Shown: piece by piece, positions 8,805 through 18,677 of the stretch
Numbering within the stretch: position 1 is the first letter of the stretch
How the letters are laid out: each line of letters begins with the position of its first letter
Source: Megaera sp965229545
GTDB taxonomy: Bacteria; Pseudomonadota; Alphaproteobacteria; Rickettsiales; Rickettsiaceae
Assembly: GCA_965229545.1 (NCBI GenBank)
Contig: OZ245887.1
Span: forward strand, 186,001 to 250,000
DNA length: 64,000 bases
Reading direction: 5' to 3'
The notes under the pieces: generated by a model
What the model was told of the DNA's origin: nothing
What the model saw: the letters and a program-made list of their open reading frames with translations, nothing else
Database searches by the model: none
Made by a program: the position numbers and the translations under genes

Positions 8805-9779
8805 ATGTTTCCTATCGTTAGACTAAGAAGAAATAGAAGAACTAGCTGGCTTAGGGATATTATGGCAGAGTCGACACTTCGCCCTGAAGATCTTATACTG
8901 CCGATTTTTGTAGTTGAAGGAGAAAATCAACGACATGAAATTAAGACAATGCCCGGGGTTTTTAGACAATCGATAGATCAGGTTGTAATCACAGCCAAAG
9001 AAGCACAAAAAAGAGGTATAAAAGCAATTGCTCTATTTCCTTCTGTTGACGATGAGTTAAAATCTGAAGATGCCGACGAAGCATATAATCTCGACAATTT
9101 AGTATGCCGCACTATTAGAACCCTTAAAAATAAAGGACTTGAAATAGGAATTTCCTGCGATGTAGCTCTTGACCCTTATACTATTCACGGTCATGATGGT
9201 ATCCTAATTGACGGTGATGTTGACAATGATCAGACTATTAAAGCTTTATCAAATCAGGCTCTAGTCTTAGCAAAAGCAGGAGCTGATATTATTGCGCCGT
9301 CTGATATGATGGACGGTAGGATAATGGCTATCAGAGAAGAACTTGATTCTAATGATTTTACTAATCTTAATATCCTTGCCTATGCAGCCAAATATAATTC
9401 AAGTTTTTATGGGCCTTTTAGGCAAGCAGTAAGAAGTAATAAGAAAGAATACTTAAGTAAAGCCACCTACCAGATGGATATTCGTAATATTAAGGAAGCC
9501 ATGCGGGAGATTGAGCAAGATATTTCAGAAGGGGCTGATATGATTATGATAAAACCAGGAATGCCATATTTAGATGTAATACGTGAAGCTTCTGAAAGGT
9601 TTGACGTTCATATTTTTGCCTACCAAGTCAGCGGCGAGTATTCGATGTTGAAAATTGCTTCCGAAGCAGGAGCTTTGGAGTGGGAAAAAGCAATAGTAGA
9701 GTCATTAATAGGTTTTAAAAGAGCAGGAGCTGCAGGTATTTTTACTTATGCAGCTTTAGAAGTAGCCGGCATGCTGTAA
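8805..9779 (+). CDS. hemB: porphobilinogen synthase HemB
   Basis: Condenses two 5-aminolevulinate molecules to porphobilinogen in haem synthesis. About 324 residues from the ATG at 8805; an upstream in-frame ATG at 8712 lies inside the end of the previous gene and adds an unlikely 31-residue leader. Key blocks: CDVALDPYTIHGHDG (metal and allosteric region), PSDMMDGR with the Schiff-base lysine later in MIMIKPGMPYLDV, and FAYQVSGEYSML. Full length for the family. hemC lies at 52878, so two haem genes are present and both are intact. Confidence 0.95.
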   Translation: MFPIVRLRRNRRTSWLRDIMAESTLRPEDLILPIFVVEGENQRHEIKTMPGVFRQSIDQVVITAKEAQKRGIKAIALFPSVDDELKSEDADEAYNLDNLVCRTIRTLKNKGLEIGISCDVALDPYTIHGHDGILIDGDVDNDQTIKALSNQALVLAKAGADIIAPSDMMDGRIMAIREELDSNDFTNLNILAYAAKYNSSFYGPFRQAVRSNKKEYLSKATYQMDIRNIKEAMREIEQDISEGADMIMIKPGMPYLDVIREASERFDVHIFAYQVSGEYSMLKIASEAGALEWEKAIVESLIGFKRAGAAGIFTYAALEVAGML

Positions 9780-9805
9780 AATAAAATATATTAGGTATAT
9801 ATTAT

Positions 9806-10435
9806 ATGGAAGAAAATAAAAAAGTTAAATTAACTACTAAAATTATCATTTTACTTAGTGTAGTTATAGCCTTTATATCTTCATATATTCTGATTTTTGT
9901 AGAACTACCAAATAAACCATTATCAGGCCAGGGCGGTGCTCTATCCGAAGATGTAGCGATTGGCGGCGAATTTGTCCTAACTGATCACAACGGTAATAAA
10001 TTTAGCAGCGAGCAAATAAAAGGGCATCTGAGCTTAATTTATTTTGGCTTTACATATTGCCCCGATATCTGTCCTACTACATTAAATAAATTATCCAATG
10101 TTATCACTACTTTAGAAAAGTATAATATTGATATATTACCAATATTTATTACAATTGATCCTGATCGAGATACACCTGCACTTCTAAAAGAGTATTTAAG
10201 CCATTTCCATCCAAAATTTATAGGTCTTACAGGCTCACCGGCGGATTTGAAATATGTAGCAGACCTGTATAAGGTATTCTATACCAGGTTTCAAACTTCT
10301 GAGAATCTTAATAACTATATGATAGATCACTCATCTTTCGTATATCTTATGGATAAACGAGGTAAATATATGAAGCATTTTTACATGAATAGCTCAGAAC
10401 AGGAAATAGTGGAATATATAAGGATTCACAAGTAA
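9806..10435 (+). CDS. SCO1/SenC copper chaperone for cytochrome oxidase
   Basis: Thioredoxin-fold, membrane-anchored protein of 209 residues that delivers copper to the CuA site of cytochrome c oxidase. One N-terminal transmembrane helix at about 13-35; the copper motif CPDIC follows YFGFTY in the middle, with the third ligand His in MIDHSSFVYL near residue 173. It is 26 bases downstream of hemB in the same direction, and haem and oxidase assembly may be co-expressed. Confidence 0.92.
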   Translation: MEENKKVKLTTKIIILLSVVIAFISSYILIFVELPNKPLSGQGGALSEDVAIGGEFVLTDHNGNKFSSEQIKGHLSLIYFGFTYCPDICPTTLNKLSNVITTLEKYNIDILPIFITIDPDRDTPALLKEYLSHFHPKFIGLTGSPADLKYVADLYKVFYTRFQTSENLNNYMIDHSSFVYLMDKRGKYMKHFYMNSSEQEIVEYIRIHK

Positions 10436-10544
10436 AAGGCAAAAACTAGCTTGGCTCCTGAAATGGATACTGGTAAACAAAATTACTCCCAAAAATAGAT
10501 CATGTGTGTATTTAAACCAGGTATGACCCTTTACCTATTATTTT

Positions 10545-11916
10545 GAGTCAATCATTTATTTTGTGTAAGTTGTTGTATTTTTTAATTCCAGTAAATCATG
10601 CCTAAAATCCCCGCATAAAATTTCAAATTGATTCAATGCCAAAGACCAATTTTTAATCGGCATGGTCCATTTTTTGGCAGCATTTTTTAGAGCCAAAAAT
10701 ACGATTTTTAAAATAGACTTATCATCTGGAAAAACCCCTTTATTGTTGATGATTTTTCTGATTTGACGATTTATCGATTCTATCGCATTGGTAGTATAAA
10801 TTACCCGCCTAATCTCATCAGGAAAAGCAAAAAGAGGAATAATCCCGCTCCAATTCCTTTGCCAAATATCAGAGATCACAGGATATTTATTATCCCATTT
10901 AGCAGCAAACGATTTTAGCTCCAGATATCATATTTCTTCGCTGTTTGCAGTGTAAATCCTTTTAAGATCCGCTGTGATCGCTTTTAAATCCTTATAAGAA
11001 ACATATTTTACAGAATTCCTCGCCATATGTACTATACAGAGTTGTACAATCGTATTAGGATAAATGCTATTTATGGCTTCAGGAAAGCCTTTTAATCCAT
11101 CAACGCATGATACATATATCTGTTTTATCCCTCTGTTCTTTAGCTCAGTTACAACCTGCATCCAAAACTTGGAACCTTCATTTTTACCGACCCAGATCCC
11201 CAGTAATTCCTTTTTCCCTTCCATGTTAACACCTATTGCAAGATATACCGCTTTGTTAATTACTATATGATTATCCCTTGCTTTAACGTGTATGCAATCC
11301 AAATATAATATTGGATATACATCGTCTAGGGACCTGTTTTGCCATGTAGTAACTTCTTCTATTACTCCGTCAGTGACAGTTGATATAAGGTCCTTGGAAA
11401 TATTGGTCTGGTATATCTCCTCTAAATGGCCCTGTATCTCACTGACAGTCATCCCTCTTGCATATAGTGAAATCACTTTATCATCAAAACCACTAAATCT
11501 CCTAACTCCTTCAGGAATCAATTGAGGTTCAAATCCTCCTTCCCTGTCCCCTTGAAACATCTACGGTAATCTGATGACCGTCGTCATCTATAATCGTTTT
11601 TTCATAACTGCCGTTGCGACGATTATTATCGCTCTTGATTATCTTACTATGTTTAGAATAACCTAGATCGTGTTCTAATTCACTTTCAAAGAATTCTCTC
11701 TACTATTTGCTTTTTAAGTTTATTAAATAATCCACCCGCGACCAAATAATTCAGATGGATCTGCTTTTGATAGTAATTCTTCGACTAATTTAGTATTTAT
11801 ATCTACTTCTTTTTCTGCTAATTTTTTAGCCATTTTTTCCTCTGTATTTAAGTTGCTTTTTTATAGTATCTTCTACTATATCCTTTTGCAACTTACACAA
11901 ACTATATGACAGACTC
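10545..11916 (-). mobile_element. IS256-family element, copy A
   Basis: 1372 bases with imperfect terminal inverted repeats: outer GAGTC and inner TTGTGTAAGTTG at both ends. The flanks share TTATTTT just outside each end (10538-10544 and 11918-11924), a probable 7-8 bp target duplication. It sits between sco and a MazG-like pseudogene. Confidence 0.88.
10556..11833 (-). pseudogene. IS256 transposase, multiply disrupted
   Basis: A mutator-type DDE transposase of normally about 400 residues. From the ATG at 11833 the frame breaks where GGTCGCGGGTGG has one G too many (about 11737), again at CAAGGGGACAGG (about 11560), and ends at an in-frame TGA at 10928-10930 before the C-terminal block (VISDIWQRNWSG to the end). 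These three lesions are shared with copies C and D. Copy A has one more insertion near 11689 (CTTTGAAAG for CTTGAAAG). The middle part retains LDCIHVKARDN and CVDGLKGFPEAI. Confidence 0.85.
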
Positions 11917-11956
11917 TTTATTTTATTAGATGAATTTGCAAAAATTAAATGGTTAA

Positions 11957-12350
11957 TTAATTACATTCGTAAGGCCGATTTCCTTTTTCTAAATATTCTA
12001 TCACTTTATGATTACTAACTGGTACTTCAATATAATCCACAAAATTAGCTGCTAGAAAACGTCCATTTATATTGCATTTTAAAAGACGTTCTTTCTCAAT
12101 TTCCTCTTTCGTTATCCCATGCCAATAGTGTGAGAGCTTCTATTACTTCCATAACGTCCGCTAGCTCCTTAATCATATCTTCTCGAGAGTCTGTATCTTG
12201 TACTTCACCAGCTTCCTCTACCAGTTTATTTTTTAATTCTTTGGCAAATTCCTCATCTGTTAAATGTCGCCCAAACAGCGCCACTCCATCTTTTTTCATC
12301 CTCTCTGGTAAATTACTACGAATTAGTTTGTTAAAATTATACTTTTTCAT
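11957..12350 (-). pseudogene. MazG-like / phosphoribosyl-ATP pyrophosphohydrolase-like protein, frameshifted
   Basis: Short all-alpha NTP pyrophosphohydrolase-like protein. The first 84 codons read KKYNFNKLIRSNLPERM ... KNKLVEEAGEVQD ... IKELADVMEVIEAL; the acidic EEAGE...ELAD pattern is the usual Mg-binding site. The natural continuation, SHYWHGITKEEIEKERLL through to ECN, lies in the next frame and ends at 11957-11959, so a single-base shift near 12125-12135 breaks the gene. In the intact version it would be about 131 residues. It is 15 bases downstream of gatB on the same strand. Confidence 0.75.
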
Positions 12351-12365
12351 AATATTTACTCTACC

Positions 12366-13817
12366 TTATTTTGAAAGCTTTACTTTAAGTAGGTCATTTA
12401 CCATTTGCGGATTAGCTTTACCGCCGGTTTTCTTCATAACTTGGCCTACAAAGAACCCAAATAATTTCTCTTTACCGTTTCTATATTCAGCTACCGAATC
12501 GGGATGAGCTGATATTATTTCATCGATAATCGATTCTAAGGCATTACTATCTGCTAGCTGTACCAACCCTTTTGCCTTGACTATTTTTTCAGGATTTTCT
12601 CCTGATTCGAACATTTCTTCAAAAATGGATTTAGCTATCTTGCCAGAAATAGTACCATTTTCAATAAGGGTCACTAATTCCCTAATCATGATTGGGGTTA
12701 TTTTACATTCAGCTAAGTCAATATTATTTTTATTAAGCTTACCAAATAGCTCACTACATATCCAATTAGCAACTATTTTAGGATTAACCCCAAGGCTTGC
12801 TTCTTCAAAATATTTAGCTATTTCCTCGTCAGCAACTATTACTTCTGCATCATATTGGCTTAAACCAAATTCCTTTATATATCTTTCAATTTTAGCATCA
12901 GGTAATTCTGGTAACTCGCTGCGCAATTTGTTAATCAGGGCGTCATCAACATATACAGGGAGCAAATCCGGATCAGGAAAATAACGATAATCATTAGAAT
13001 TTTCTTTTAACCTCATCGGTCTTGTTTCCCCAGTATTTGCATCAAACAATCTTGTTTCCTGATCAATGACCCCTCCGTTTTCAAGTATCTCAACTTGCCT
13101 TGCTGCTTCATATTCAATTGCTTTAATGATATTTTTGACTGAATTAACATTTTTAATTTCACATCTTGTACCAAGCATGCCGCCTGCTTTTCTGACTGAA
13201 ATATTAGCATCGCAGCGAAGTGACCCTTGCTCCATATTACCGTCGCATGAACCAATACACCGTAAGAGGCTACGTAATTTTTTTACATATTCCGCAGCTT
13301 CATATGGAGAGCTAAGATCTGGTTCAGTTACGATTTCCATCAAAGCGATCCCTGATCTATTTAAATCAATCAGGCTGCAATCAGGAGATTGATCGTGCAT
13401 ACTTTTACCTGCATCCTGTTCCAGATGAATTCTATTAATTCTGATCTTTTTCTGCGTTCCTTCTTCGGTTTTAATCGAAAGGTAACCATCCTGTACTATC
13501 GGTAAATAAAATTGCGAAATTTGATAACCTTGCGGTAAATCAGCGTAGAAATAGTTTTTACGATCAAAAATTGAAATCTTATTTATTTTCGCATTAATAC
13601 TAAGCCCTGTTTTGATTACTTGTTCCACACAGTATTGATTGAGTACAGGTAGCATTCCAGGCATTGCAGCATCAATCAGAGAAACTTGGGAATTGGGTTC
13701 ACTGCCAAATTCGGTAGCTGCTCCTGAAAACAATTTTGCTTTAGAAACTACTTGCGCATGGACCTCAAGCCCGATTACATATTCCCATTTTCCTGTATTT
13801 CCTATTATATAAGCCAT
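12366..13817 (-). CDS. gatB: Asp-tRNA(Asn)/Glu-tRNA(Gln) amidotransferase subunit B
   Basis: The kinase/tRNA-binding subunit of GatCAB, which phosphorylates the misacylated Glu or Asp and transfers ammonia from GatA. 483 residues. It begins with WEYVIGLEVHAQVVSKAKLFSGA and includes YFYADLPQGYQISQ and LIDLNRSGIALMEIVTEPDL; the YqeY-like tail domain ends with GKANPQMVNDLLKVKL. Order gatC-gatA-gatB on the minus strand with a two-base gap to gatA indicates an operon. Intact and needed because rickettsias lack GlnRS-independent supply of Gln-tRNA (family knowledge). Confidence 0.96.
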   Translation of the reverse strand: MAYIIGNTGKWEYVIGLEVHAQVVSKAKLFSGAATEFGSEPNSQVSLIDAAMPGMLPVLNQYCVEQVIKTGLSINAKINKISIFDRKNYFYADLPQGYQISQFYLPIVQDGYLSIKTEEGTQKKIRINRIHLEQDAGKSMHDQSPDCSLIDLNRSGIALMEIVTEPDLSSPYEAAEYVKKLRSLLRCIGSCDGNMEQGSLRCDANISVRKAGGMLGTRCEIKNVNSVKNIIKAIEYEAARQVEILENGGVIDQETRLFDANTGETRPMRLKENSNDYRYFPDPDLLPVYVDDALINKLRSELPELPDAKIERYIKEFGLSQYDAEVIVADEEIAKYFEEASLGVNPKIVANWICSELFGKLNKNNIDLAECKITPIMIRELVTLIENGTISGKIAKSIFEEMFESGENPEKIVKAKGLVQLADSNALESIIDEIISAHPDSVAEYRNGKEKLFGFFVGQVMKKTGGKANPQMVNDLLKVKLSK

Positions 13818-13819
13818 TC

Positions 13820-15301
13820 TTAAAAACCTCTTGGAACAAAATCTATATCTATAACACCGCGTTCTAAAGCACTGCTTACTCGCAATAAATTATACTCATC
13901 AAAAGCCGGAGTAATCAACTGCATACCAAGAGGTAAGCCATTTTTAGTAATTGCCACCGGTACAGAAGAGCAAGGAAGACCAGCAAGGCTTGCAGGAATA
14001 GTAAAAATGTCGTTTAAGTACATAGTTAAAGGGTTATCTTGCTTTTCTCCTATTTTAAAAGCCGCAGTTGGAGCTGATGGAAGTAATATTGCATCGCACT
14101 TTTCGAACGCATCTTTAAAATCATTAACAATTAATCTACGTACTTTTTGCGCTTTCAAATAATAAGCTTCCATGTGGCTTGCTGAGAGAACATAAGTTCC
14201 TATCGCTATTCTCCTTTTTACTTCATCACCAAAACCTTCACTTCTGCTATGAATATACATTTCTTCAAGTGTTAGGTTATCCTTACTGGTCCTGTGACCA
14301 TAACGAACGCCATCATACCTTGCTAGATTTGAAGAAGCTTCAGCAGGAGCTATCACATAATACACCGCTAGGGCATATTTAGCATTTGGCAGACTAATAT
14401 CGACAATTTCAGCTCCCTCTGCTTTCATTATTTCAATAGATTTTTCCCACATCTTAATGATTTCGTTATCTACCCCCTCAGTTTTCATCAACTCATAAGG
14501 AACACCAATTCTCATATTTTTTACAGATTTCGAACAGGCGGACACCAGTTCGGGTACTTCTTTGTTGACCGAAGTAGAATCTTTTTTATCAAAACCCATC
14601 ATGGCTTCAAGCATCAAGGCGCTATCTTTGGTATTTCTGGTAAAAATTCCAGCTTGATCTAGCGAGCTTGCAAAAGCAACCATACCCCATCTGGAACATC
14701 TGCCATAGGTTGGCTTGACACCCACGAGACCTGTAAAGGCAGCGGGTTGTCTAATTGATCCTCCGGTATCGCTACCAAGAGCCGCCATGACTGAAAAACT
14801 GCTTACGGCTGCAGCTGATCCTCCTGATGACCCTCCTGGAACAAGATCAGCCTCATTGCCTTTTGCTTTCCAAGGGTTGATAACATTACCAAAATAGCTA
14901 GTGGTATTAGAGGAGCCCATGGCGAATTCATCCATGTTTGTTTTGCCGATCATAATAGTTCCAGAATTTTCAATATTTTGGCTAATAGTCGATTCATAAG
15001 TAGGCACAAAGTTACTCAGCATCCTAGAACCAGCTGCTGTTTTTACCCCCTTTGTGCAAAATAAATCTTTGACTCCTACTGGAATTCCCTCGAGTTTTCT
15101 GGCCTTTTCATCATGATAATTTTGATCAGCAATTTTCGCTATTGACAAAGCTTTATCAAAAGTCTCTGTAATATAAACATTTAAATGTTTGTTTTTCTTA
15201 GACTGTTCTATATGGCTCCTGACAAGTTCAACAGCTGTAAATTCTTTGTTTCTTAAGGCTTTTAAAGCCTCTGTTATTGATAATTTTATTAAATCAGACA
15301 T
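13820..15301 (-). CDS. gatA: Asp/Glu-tRNA amidotransferase subunit A
   Basis: Amidase-signature subunit that releases ammonia from glutamine. About 493 residues from the ATG at 15301 (MSDLIKLSI); a TTG at 15313 is in frame and would overlap gatC. The Ser-cisSer-Lys triad is visible: lysine in GVPVGVKDLFC, serine in PGGSSGGSAAAVSS and the second serine in GSDTGGSIRQPAAF. Tightly packed between gatC and gatB. Intact. Confidence 0.96.
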   Translation of the reverse strand: MSDLIKLSITEALKALRNKEFTAVELVRSHIEQSKKNKHLNVYITETFDKALSIAKIADQNYHDEKARKLEGIPVGVKDLFCTKGVKTAAGSRMLSNFVPTYESTISQNIENSGTIMIGKTNMDEFAMGSSNTTSYFGNVINPWKAKGNEADLVPGGSSGGSAAAVSSFSVMAALGSDTGGSIRQPAAFTGLVGVKPTYGRCSRWGMVAFASSLDQAGIFTRNTKDSALMLEAMMGFDKKDSTSVNKEVPELVSACSKSVKNMRIGVPYELMKTEGVDNEIIKMWEKSIEIMKAEGAEIVDISLPNAKYALAVYYVIAPAEASSNLARYDGVRYGHRTSKDNLTLEEMYIHSRSEGFGDEVKRRIAIGTYVLSASHMEAYYLKAQKVRRLIVNDFKDAFEKCDAILLPSAPTAAFKIGEKQDNPLTMYLNDIFTIPASLAGLPCSSVPVAITKNGLPLGMQLITPAFDEYNLLRVSSALERGVIDIDFVPRGF

Positions 15302-15305
15302 ATTT

Positions 15306-15608
15306 TTATTCAACCATTTTTGGCACTATGAAACATTTTACTTCTTTGGCAAATTCAGCATTTTTGGCAGGGACATTTGTAAATAACTGGTCGGCAATAT
15401 CACCAGCAGTAACTTCATCTTCCCTAGTCCGCTGATACATATCAGAAACAGACCTTAAAGGTTCAATATTCTCGCAGTTAGCTTCTACAAGAGAATCTAT
15501 CATTGTCATAACATTATTTAATTTTTTAGTAAAACTATCAAGTTCCTCTGTAGAAAAAGATAATTTTGCTAATTTCTGTAATTTTTTTAGCTCTTCTTCT
15601 GTAATCAT
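15306..15608 (-). CDS. gatC: Asp/Glu-tRNA amidotransferase subunit C
   Basis: A 100-residue belt subunit that wraps and stabilises GatA and GatB. The pattern ITEEELKKLQKLAKLSFS, then the LNNVMTMIDSL stretch and PLRSVSDM, is typical. First gene of the operon; its stop lies five bases from the likely gatA ATG. The promoter should lie in 15609-15828, where no clear consensus was seen. Confidence 0.94.
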   Translation of the reverse strand: MITEEELKKLQKLAKLSFSTEELDSFTKKLNNVMTMIDSLVEANCENIEPLRSVSDMYQRTREDEVTAGDIADQLFTNVPAKNAEFAKEVKCFIVPKMVE

Positions 15609-15828
15609 GCAAATTACCTAAAATTAAATTTAACCTATGTTAATTTCTATATTAGCTTAGAGATAGATGAAAGAAAGGCAGTCATAGTAATAAATAATGT
15701 TTCATCACTAGAAGTATTAACTATATATTGCAACTCCCTTAGAAGTACCAATTATTTTTTCTTAAGCTTGTTACGTTAACCATAGGGCCCAAGAAGTAGC
15801 TATTTATAAAAATACCGTCGTGATAATT

Positions 15829-16314
15829 CTATTTATTTTTCTGTCGCTTCTTTTTGCCGTCAGTGGTTTTGTTGAATCTGCCTATATTCTTTACAAACTT
15901 TTGTAGGCTACCCTGCTCAGTACCATGAGCTTTAGTGTATTTACTTTCTATGTTAACATTCTCATTATGTATGTCCTGAAGCAAAGAAGCCTCGAGCAGT
16001 TTTCGGTCATTGTTAAAGCTAATTTTTACAATCCGTTGTTCAACTACCTTTGGTTCAAACCAAGCACGCTTAGCTAGAGATCTTTGAATATAGTACCACG
16101 TGTTATGTGAATATTCGGGAATATAGGTGGGGGTACCGATTAAATCGATAATCTCATCTTGAGTTAACTTTCTAGAGTTAATTTCCTCAATGGCATTATC
16201 GCTGACAAACTGCCCCCTTACGTCAATAGACTGGCAGCCGCTAAGTAACATAAATATTACCAGTAAACAAGGTCTAACCCAGCGCTTATTAAAAGGGTGT
16301 ATAAATAGCTTCAT
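15829..16314 (-). CDS. bamE: outer membrane assembly lipoprotein BamE (SmpA/OmlA)
   Basis: Lipoprotein component of the BAM complex, 161 residues. Signal peptide with lipobox LLSGC (cysteine about residue 26), then the SmpA/OmlA core: ENSRKLTQ-like INSRKLTQDEIIDLIGTPT and WYYIQRSLAKRAWFEP. The C-terminal Lys/Arg-rich tail (GKKKRQKNK) is longer than in enterobacterial BamE, as in other rickettsias. Divergent from rpmF. Confidence 0.9.
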   Translation of the reverse strand: MKLFIHPFNKRWVRPCLLVIFMLLSGCQSIDVRGQFVSDNAIEEINSRKLTQDEIIDLIGTPTYIPEYSHNTWYYIQRSLAKRAWFEPKVVEQRIVKISFNNDRKLLEASLLQDIHNENVNIESKYTKAHGTEQGSLQKFVKNIGRFNKTTDGKKKRQKNK

Positions 16315-16374
16315 AAAAACTTTCTTTAAAATATCTAGATTTTTTTAATGGAATATAATATACTGCCCACGTCT

Positions 16375-16401
16375 TTGACAAATACTTTTTTTGATTATGT
16401 T
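16375..16401 (+). promoter_or_regulatory. putative sigma70 promoter of rpmF
   Basis: A perfect TTGACA at 16375-16380 with TATGTT at 16396-16401, spacing 15 bases; the -10 match is 4 of 6. It lies about 30 bases before the rpmF ATG, giving a short leader. The spacing is short, so the -10 assignment is tentative. Confidence 0.4.
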
Positions 16402-16431
16402 AAATAAAATATTTTATTAGGTGTAAGTGTA

Positions 16432-16629
16432 ATGGCAGTTCCAAAGAAAAAAACTTCTAAATCCAGACGTAATCAAAGACGTTCTCATGATGCTCTGGCT
16501 AGAATTAACGTAATAATTGATAAAGATACAGGTGAATATAGGTTACCTCACCACCTTGATAAAACAAGCGGCGAATATAGAAATCGTCAAATAGTTATAG
16601 CAAAAACTAACCCTCAAGAAACAGAGTAG
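16432..16629 (+). CDS. rpmF: 50S ribosomal protein L32
   Basis: Small ribosomal protein of 65 residues, starting AVPKKKTSKSRRNQRRSHDA, the universal L32 N-terminus. No zinc-binding cysteines, as usual in alphaproteobacteria. fabH follows after six bases. In many bacteria plsX lies between rpmF and fabH, but there is none here. Confidence 0.96.
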   Translation: MAVPKKKTSKSRRNQRRSHDALARINVIIDKDTGEYRLPHHLDKTSGEYRNRQIVIAKTNPQETE

Positions 16630-16635
16630 TGTTTA

Positions 16636-17589
16636 ATGGCCTCAAAAATTATAGGTACCGGAGGCTATCTACCAGAAAAAATTGTTACTAATTTTGACCT
16701 TGAAAAGTCTATTGATACTAGTGATGAATGGATAAAATCAAGGACCGGTATAACCCAAAGGCATATAGCTGCAACTGACGAATTTACCTCTCACCTCGGG
16801 TACAATGCTGCTCTCCAGGCGATTGCTAGTGCTCAAATACAAAAAGACGATATAGACCTAATCATTACTTGCACTAATACCTCAGATAACAGTTTTCCTT
16901 CTACTGCAAATAAAATCCATGGTTACTTGGGTCTTAAACACATTCCGTCATTTGATTTACAGGCAATTTGCTCCGGATTTATTTACGGTCTTCAGGTCGC
17001 AGATGGCATGATCAAGTCAGGTAAATATAAGACTATATTATTAATTTGTGCAGATAAAATGTCTTCTATATTGGATTGGCAGGATCGAAAAACCTGTGTT
17101 TTGTTTGGTGATGGAGCTGGAGCAGTTATATTGCAAAAATCTGAATCTAATTCGGGTATAATCGACTGTGATATTTTTTCGGACGGTTCGCTGGGCGAGA
17201 TACTCTATACTGACGGCGGAGTTAGCACTAACGGCAAAAGCGGAGTAGTAAAAATGTCAGGGGCAGAAGTCTTTAAAAAGGCGATAGAAAAAATGCCGGA
17301 GTCAGTTTACAATATCCTAAAAAAAAATAACCTTACCCTGGGCGATGTTACTTATATTATTCCCCACCAAGCAAATCTAAGGATAATTAGTAACATGATT
17401 AATCAGTTTGCAATTAATCCTGATAAGGTAATTGTTACATTAGATAAACATGCAAATTGTTCTGCTGCATCCATTCCACTTGCTCTAGCACAATTAGGGT
17501 TGACGGGAAAAATTAAATCTGGTGATATATTAGTGTTTACTGCTTTTGGAGCTGGGGCAACTTGGGGAGCAGCAATTGTCCGTTGGTAA
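16636..17589 (+). CDS. fabH: 3-oxoacyl-ACP synthase III (KAS III)
   Basis: Condenses acetyl-CoA with malonyl-ACP to start fatty acid synthesis. 317 residues with the full Cys-His-Asn triad: Cys112 in AICSGF, His in IIPHQANLRI and Asn in DKHANCSAAS. The glycine-rich GAGATWGAAIVRW end is typical. Immediately after rpmF, likely in the same transcript. Confidence 0.96.
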   Translation: MASKIIGTGGYLPEKIVTNFDLEKSIDTSDEWIKSRTGITQRHIAATDEFTSHLGYNAALQAIASAQIQKDDIDLIITCTNTSDNSFPSTANKIHGYLGLKHIPSFDLQAICSGFIYGLQVADGMIKSGKYKTILLICADKMSSILDWQDRKTCVLFGDGAGAVILQKSESNSGIIDCDIFSDGSLGEILYTDGGVSTNGKSGVVKMSGAEVFKKAIEKMPESVYNILKKNNLTLGDVTYIIPHQANLRIISNMINQFAINPDKVIVTLDKHANCSAASIPLALAQLGLTGKIKSGDILVFTAFGAGATWGAAIVRW

Positions 17590-17635
17590 TTAATTACCCC
17601 AGTTATAAGAGAACTATAATATAAACAATCTTTAA

Positions 17636-17932
17636 ATGGAAACAATTACCAAAGAAAAAATTGCTAATTTACTTAAAGAAAGATTGGGTTTTTCTTCTTT
17701 AATATGTGAGGAAATAGCAAACAGTATTTTTTCTGAAATTCTTGATTTATCTCTCAATAACAAGAAGCTTGTATTACCAAACTTTGGTAAATTTCAAGTA
17801 CATACCAAAGGGAAAAGGCCGGGCCTTAATCTCCAAACTAGGGAAGTATTAGAAATAGAACCTCGCAAGGTCTTGAGGTTTAACCCTTCTAGTTTCCTTA
17901 AACAAAAAATAAATTCTCATGCACTCAGGTAG
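17636..17932 (+). CDS. ihfA: integration host factor alpha-like / HU-family protein
   Basis: DNA-bending histone-like protein of 98 residues. The basic arm and body are visible: ELLKERLGFSS-type start, LPNFGKFQVHTKGKRPGLNL and EVLEIEPRKVLRFNPSS. The position between fabH and a MerR-like regulator matches the himA locus of other alphaproteobacteria. Its stop overlaps the next gene's start by 14 bases. Confidence 0.88.
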   Translation: METITKEKIANLLKERLGFSSLICEEIANSIFSEILDLSLNNKKLVLPNFGKFQVHTKGKRPGLNLQTREVLEIEPRKVLRFNPSSFLKQKINSHALR

Positions 17933-18226
17933 CAAAAAGTATTTTTCTATTTCAGAAGTATCGCAAATTACTGGAATCCCCCTACATAAACTACGATATC
18001 TGGAGAAATCTAAAACAGATATAGATATTGTTCAAATCCGTGGAAGAAGATATTATACAAGTACTAATATCGAATCAATTAAACATTTATTCAACAGAGA
18101 TAACGAACTTCAGTTTAACTTGTTTTCACCTATAGCAGATGATCTTGCTAAAATTAACGATCAGTTAGAAGTTTATTCACAGGTAGTTTACAAAATTGAC
18201 TTATTAATTTCTAAGTTCACAAAATT
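17919..18226 (+). pseudogene. MerR-family regulator, C-terminus replaced by IS256
   Basis: Winged-helix regulator start: KKYFSISEVSQITGIPLHKLRYLEK, the MerR helix-turn-helix, then RRYYTSTNIESIKHLF and a short coiled-coil. The IS256 end at 18227 interrupts it after about 103 residues; the frame runs on 30 codons into IS256 and stops at 18317. The DNA-binding part is complete and a truncated protein may still be made. In relatives this gene often follows ihfA. Interrupted, so function uncertain. Confidence 0.75.
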
Positions 18227-18677
18227 GAGTCTGTCATATAGTTTGTGTAAGTTGCAAAAGGATATAGTAGAAGATACTATAAAAAAGCAACTTAAATACA
18301 GAGGAAAAAATGGCTAAAAAATTAGCAGAAAAAGAAGTAGATATAAATACTAAATTAGTCGAAGAATTACTATCAAAAGCAGATCCATCTGAATTATTTG
18401 GTCGCGGGTGGATTATTTAATAAACTTAAAAAGCAAATAGTAGAGAGAATTCTTGAAAGTGAATTAGAACACGATCTAGGTTATTCTAAACATAGTAAGA
18501 TAATCAAGAGCGATAATAATCGTCGCAACGGCAGTTATGAAAAAACGATTATAGATGACGACGGTCATCAGATTACCGTAGATGTTTCAAGGAGACAGGG
18601 AAGGAGAATTTGAACCTCAATTGATTCCTGAAGGAGTTAGGAGATTTAGTGGTTTTGATGATAAAGTGATTTCACTA

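Noticed and set aside
11521..11540. GAGGTTCAAATCCTCC, which looks like a tRNA T-arm
   Set aside because: It lies inside the IS256 transposase coding sequence and other copies differ here (AAATTCTCC); no acceptor stem or anticodon arm fits around it.
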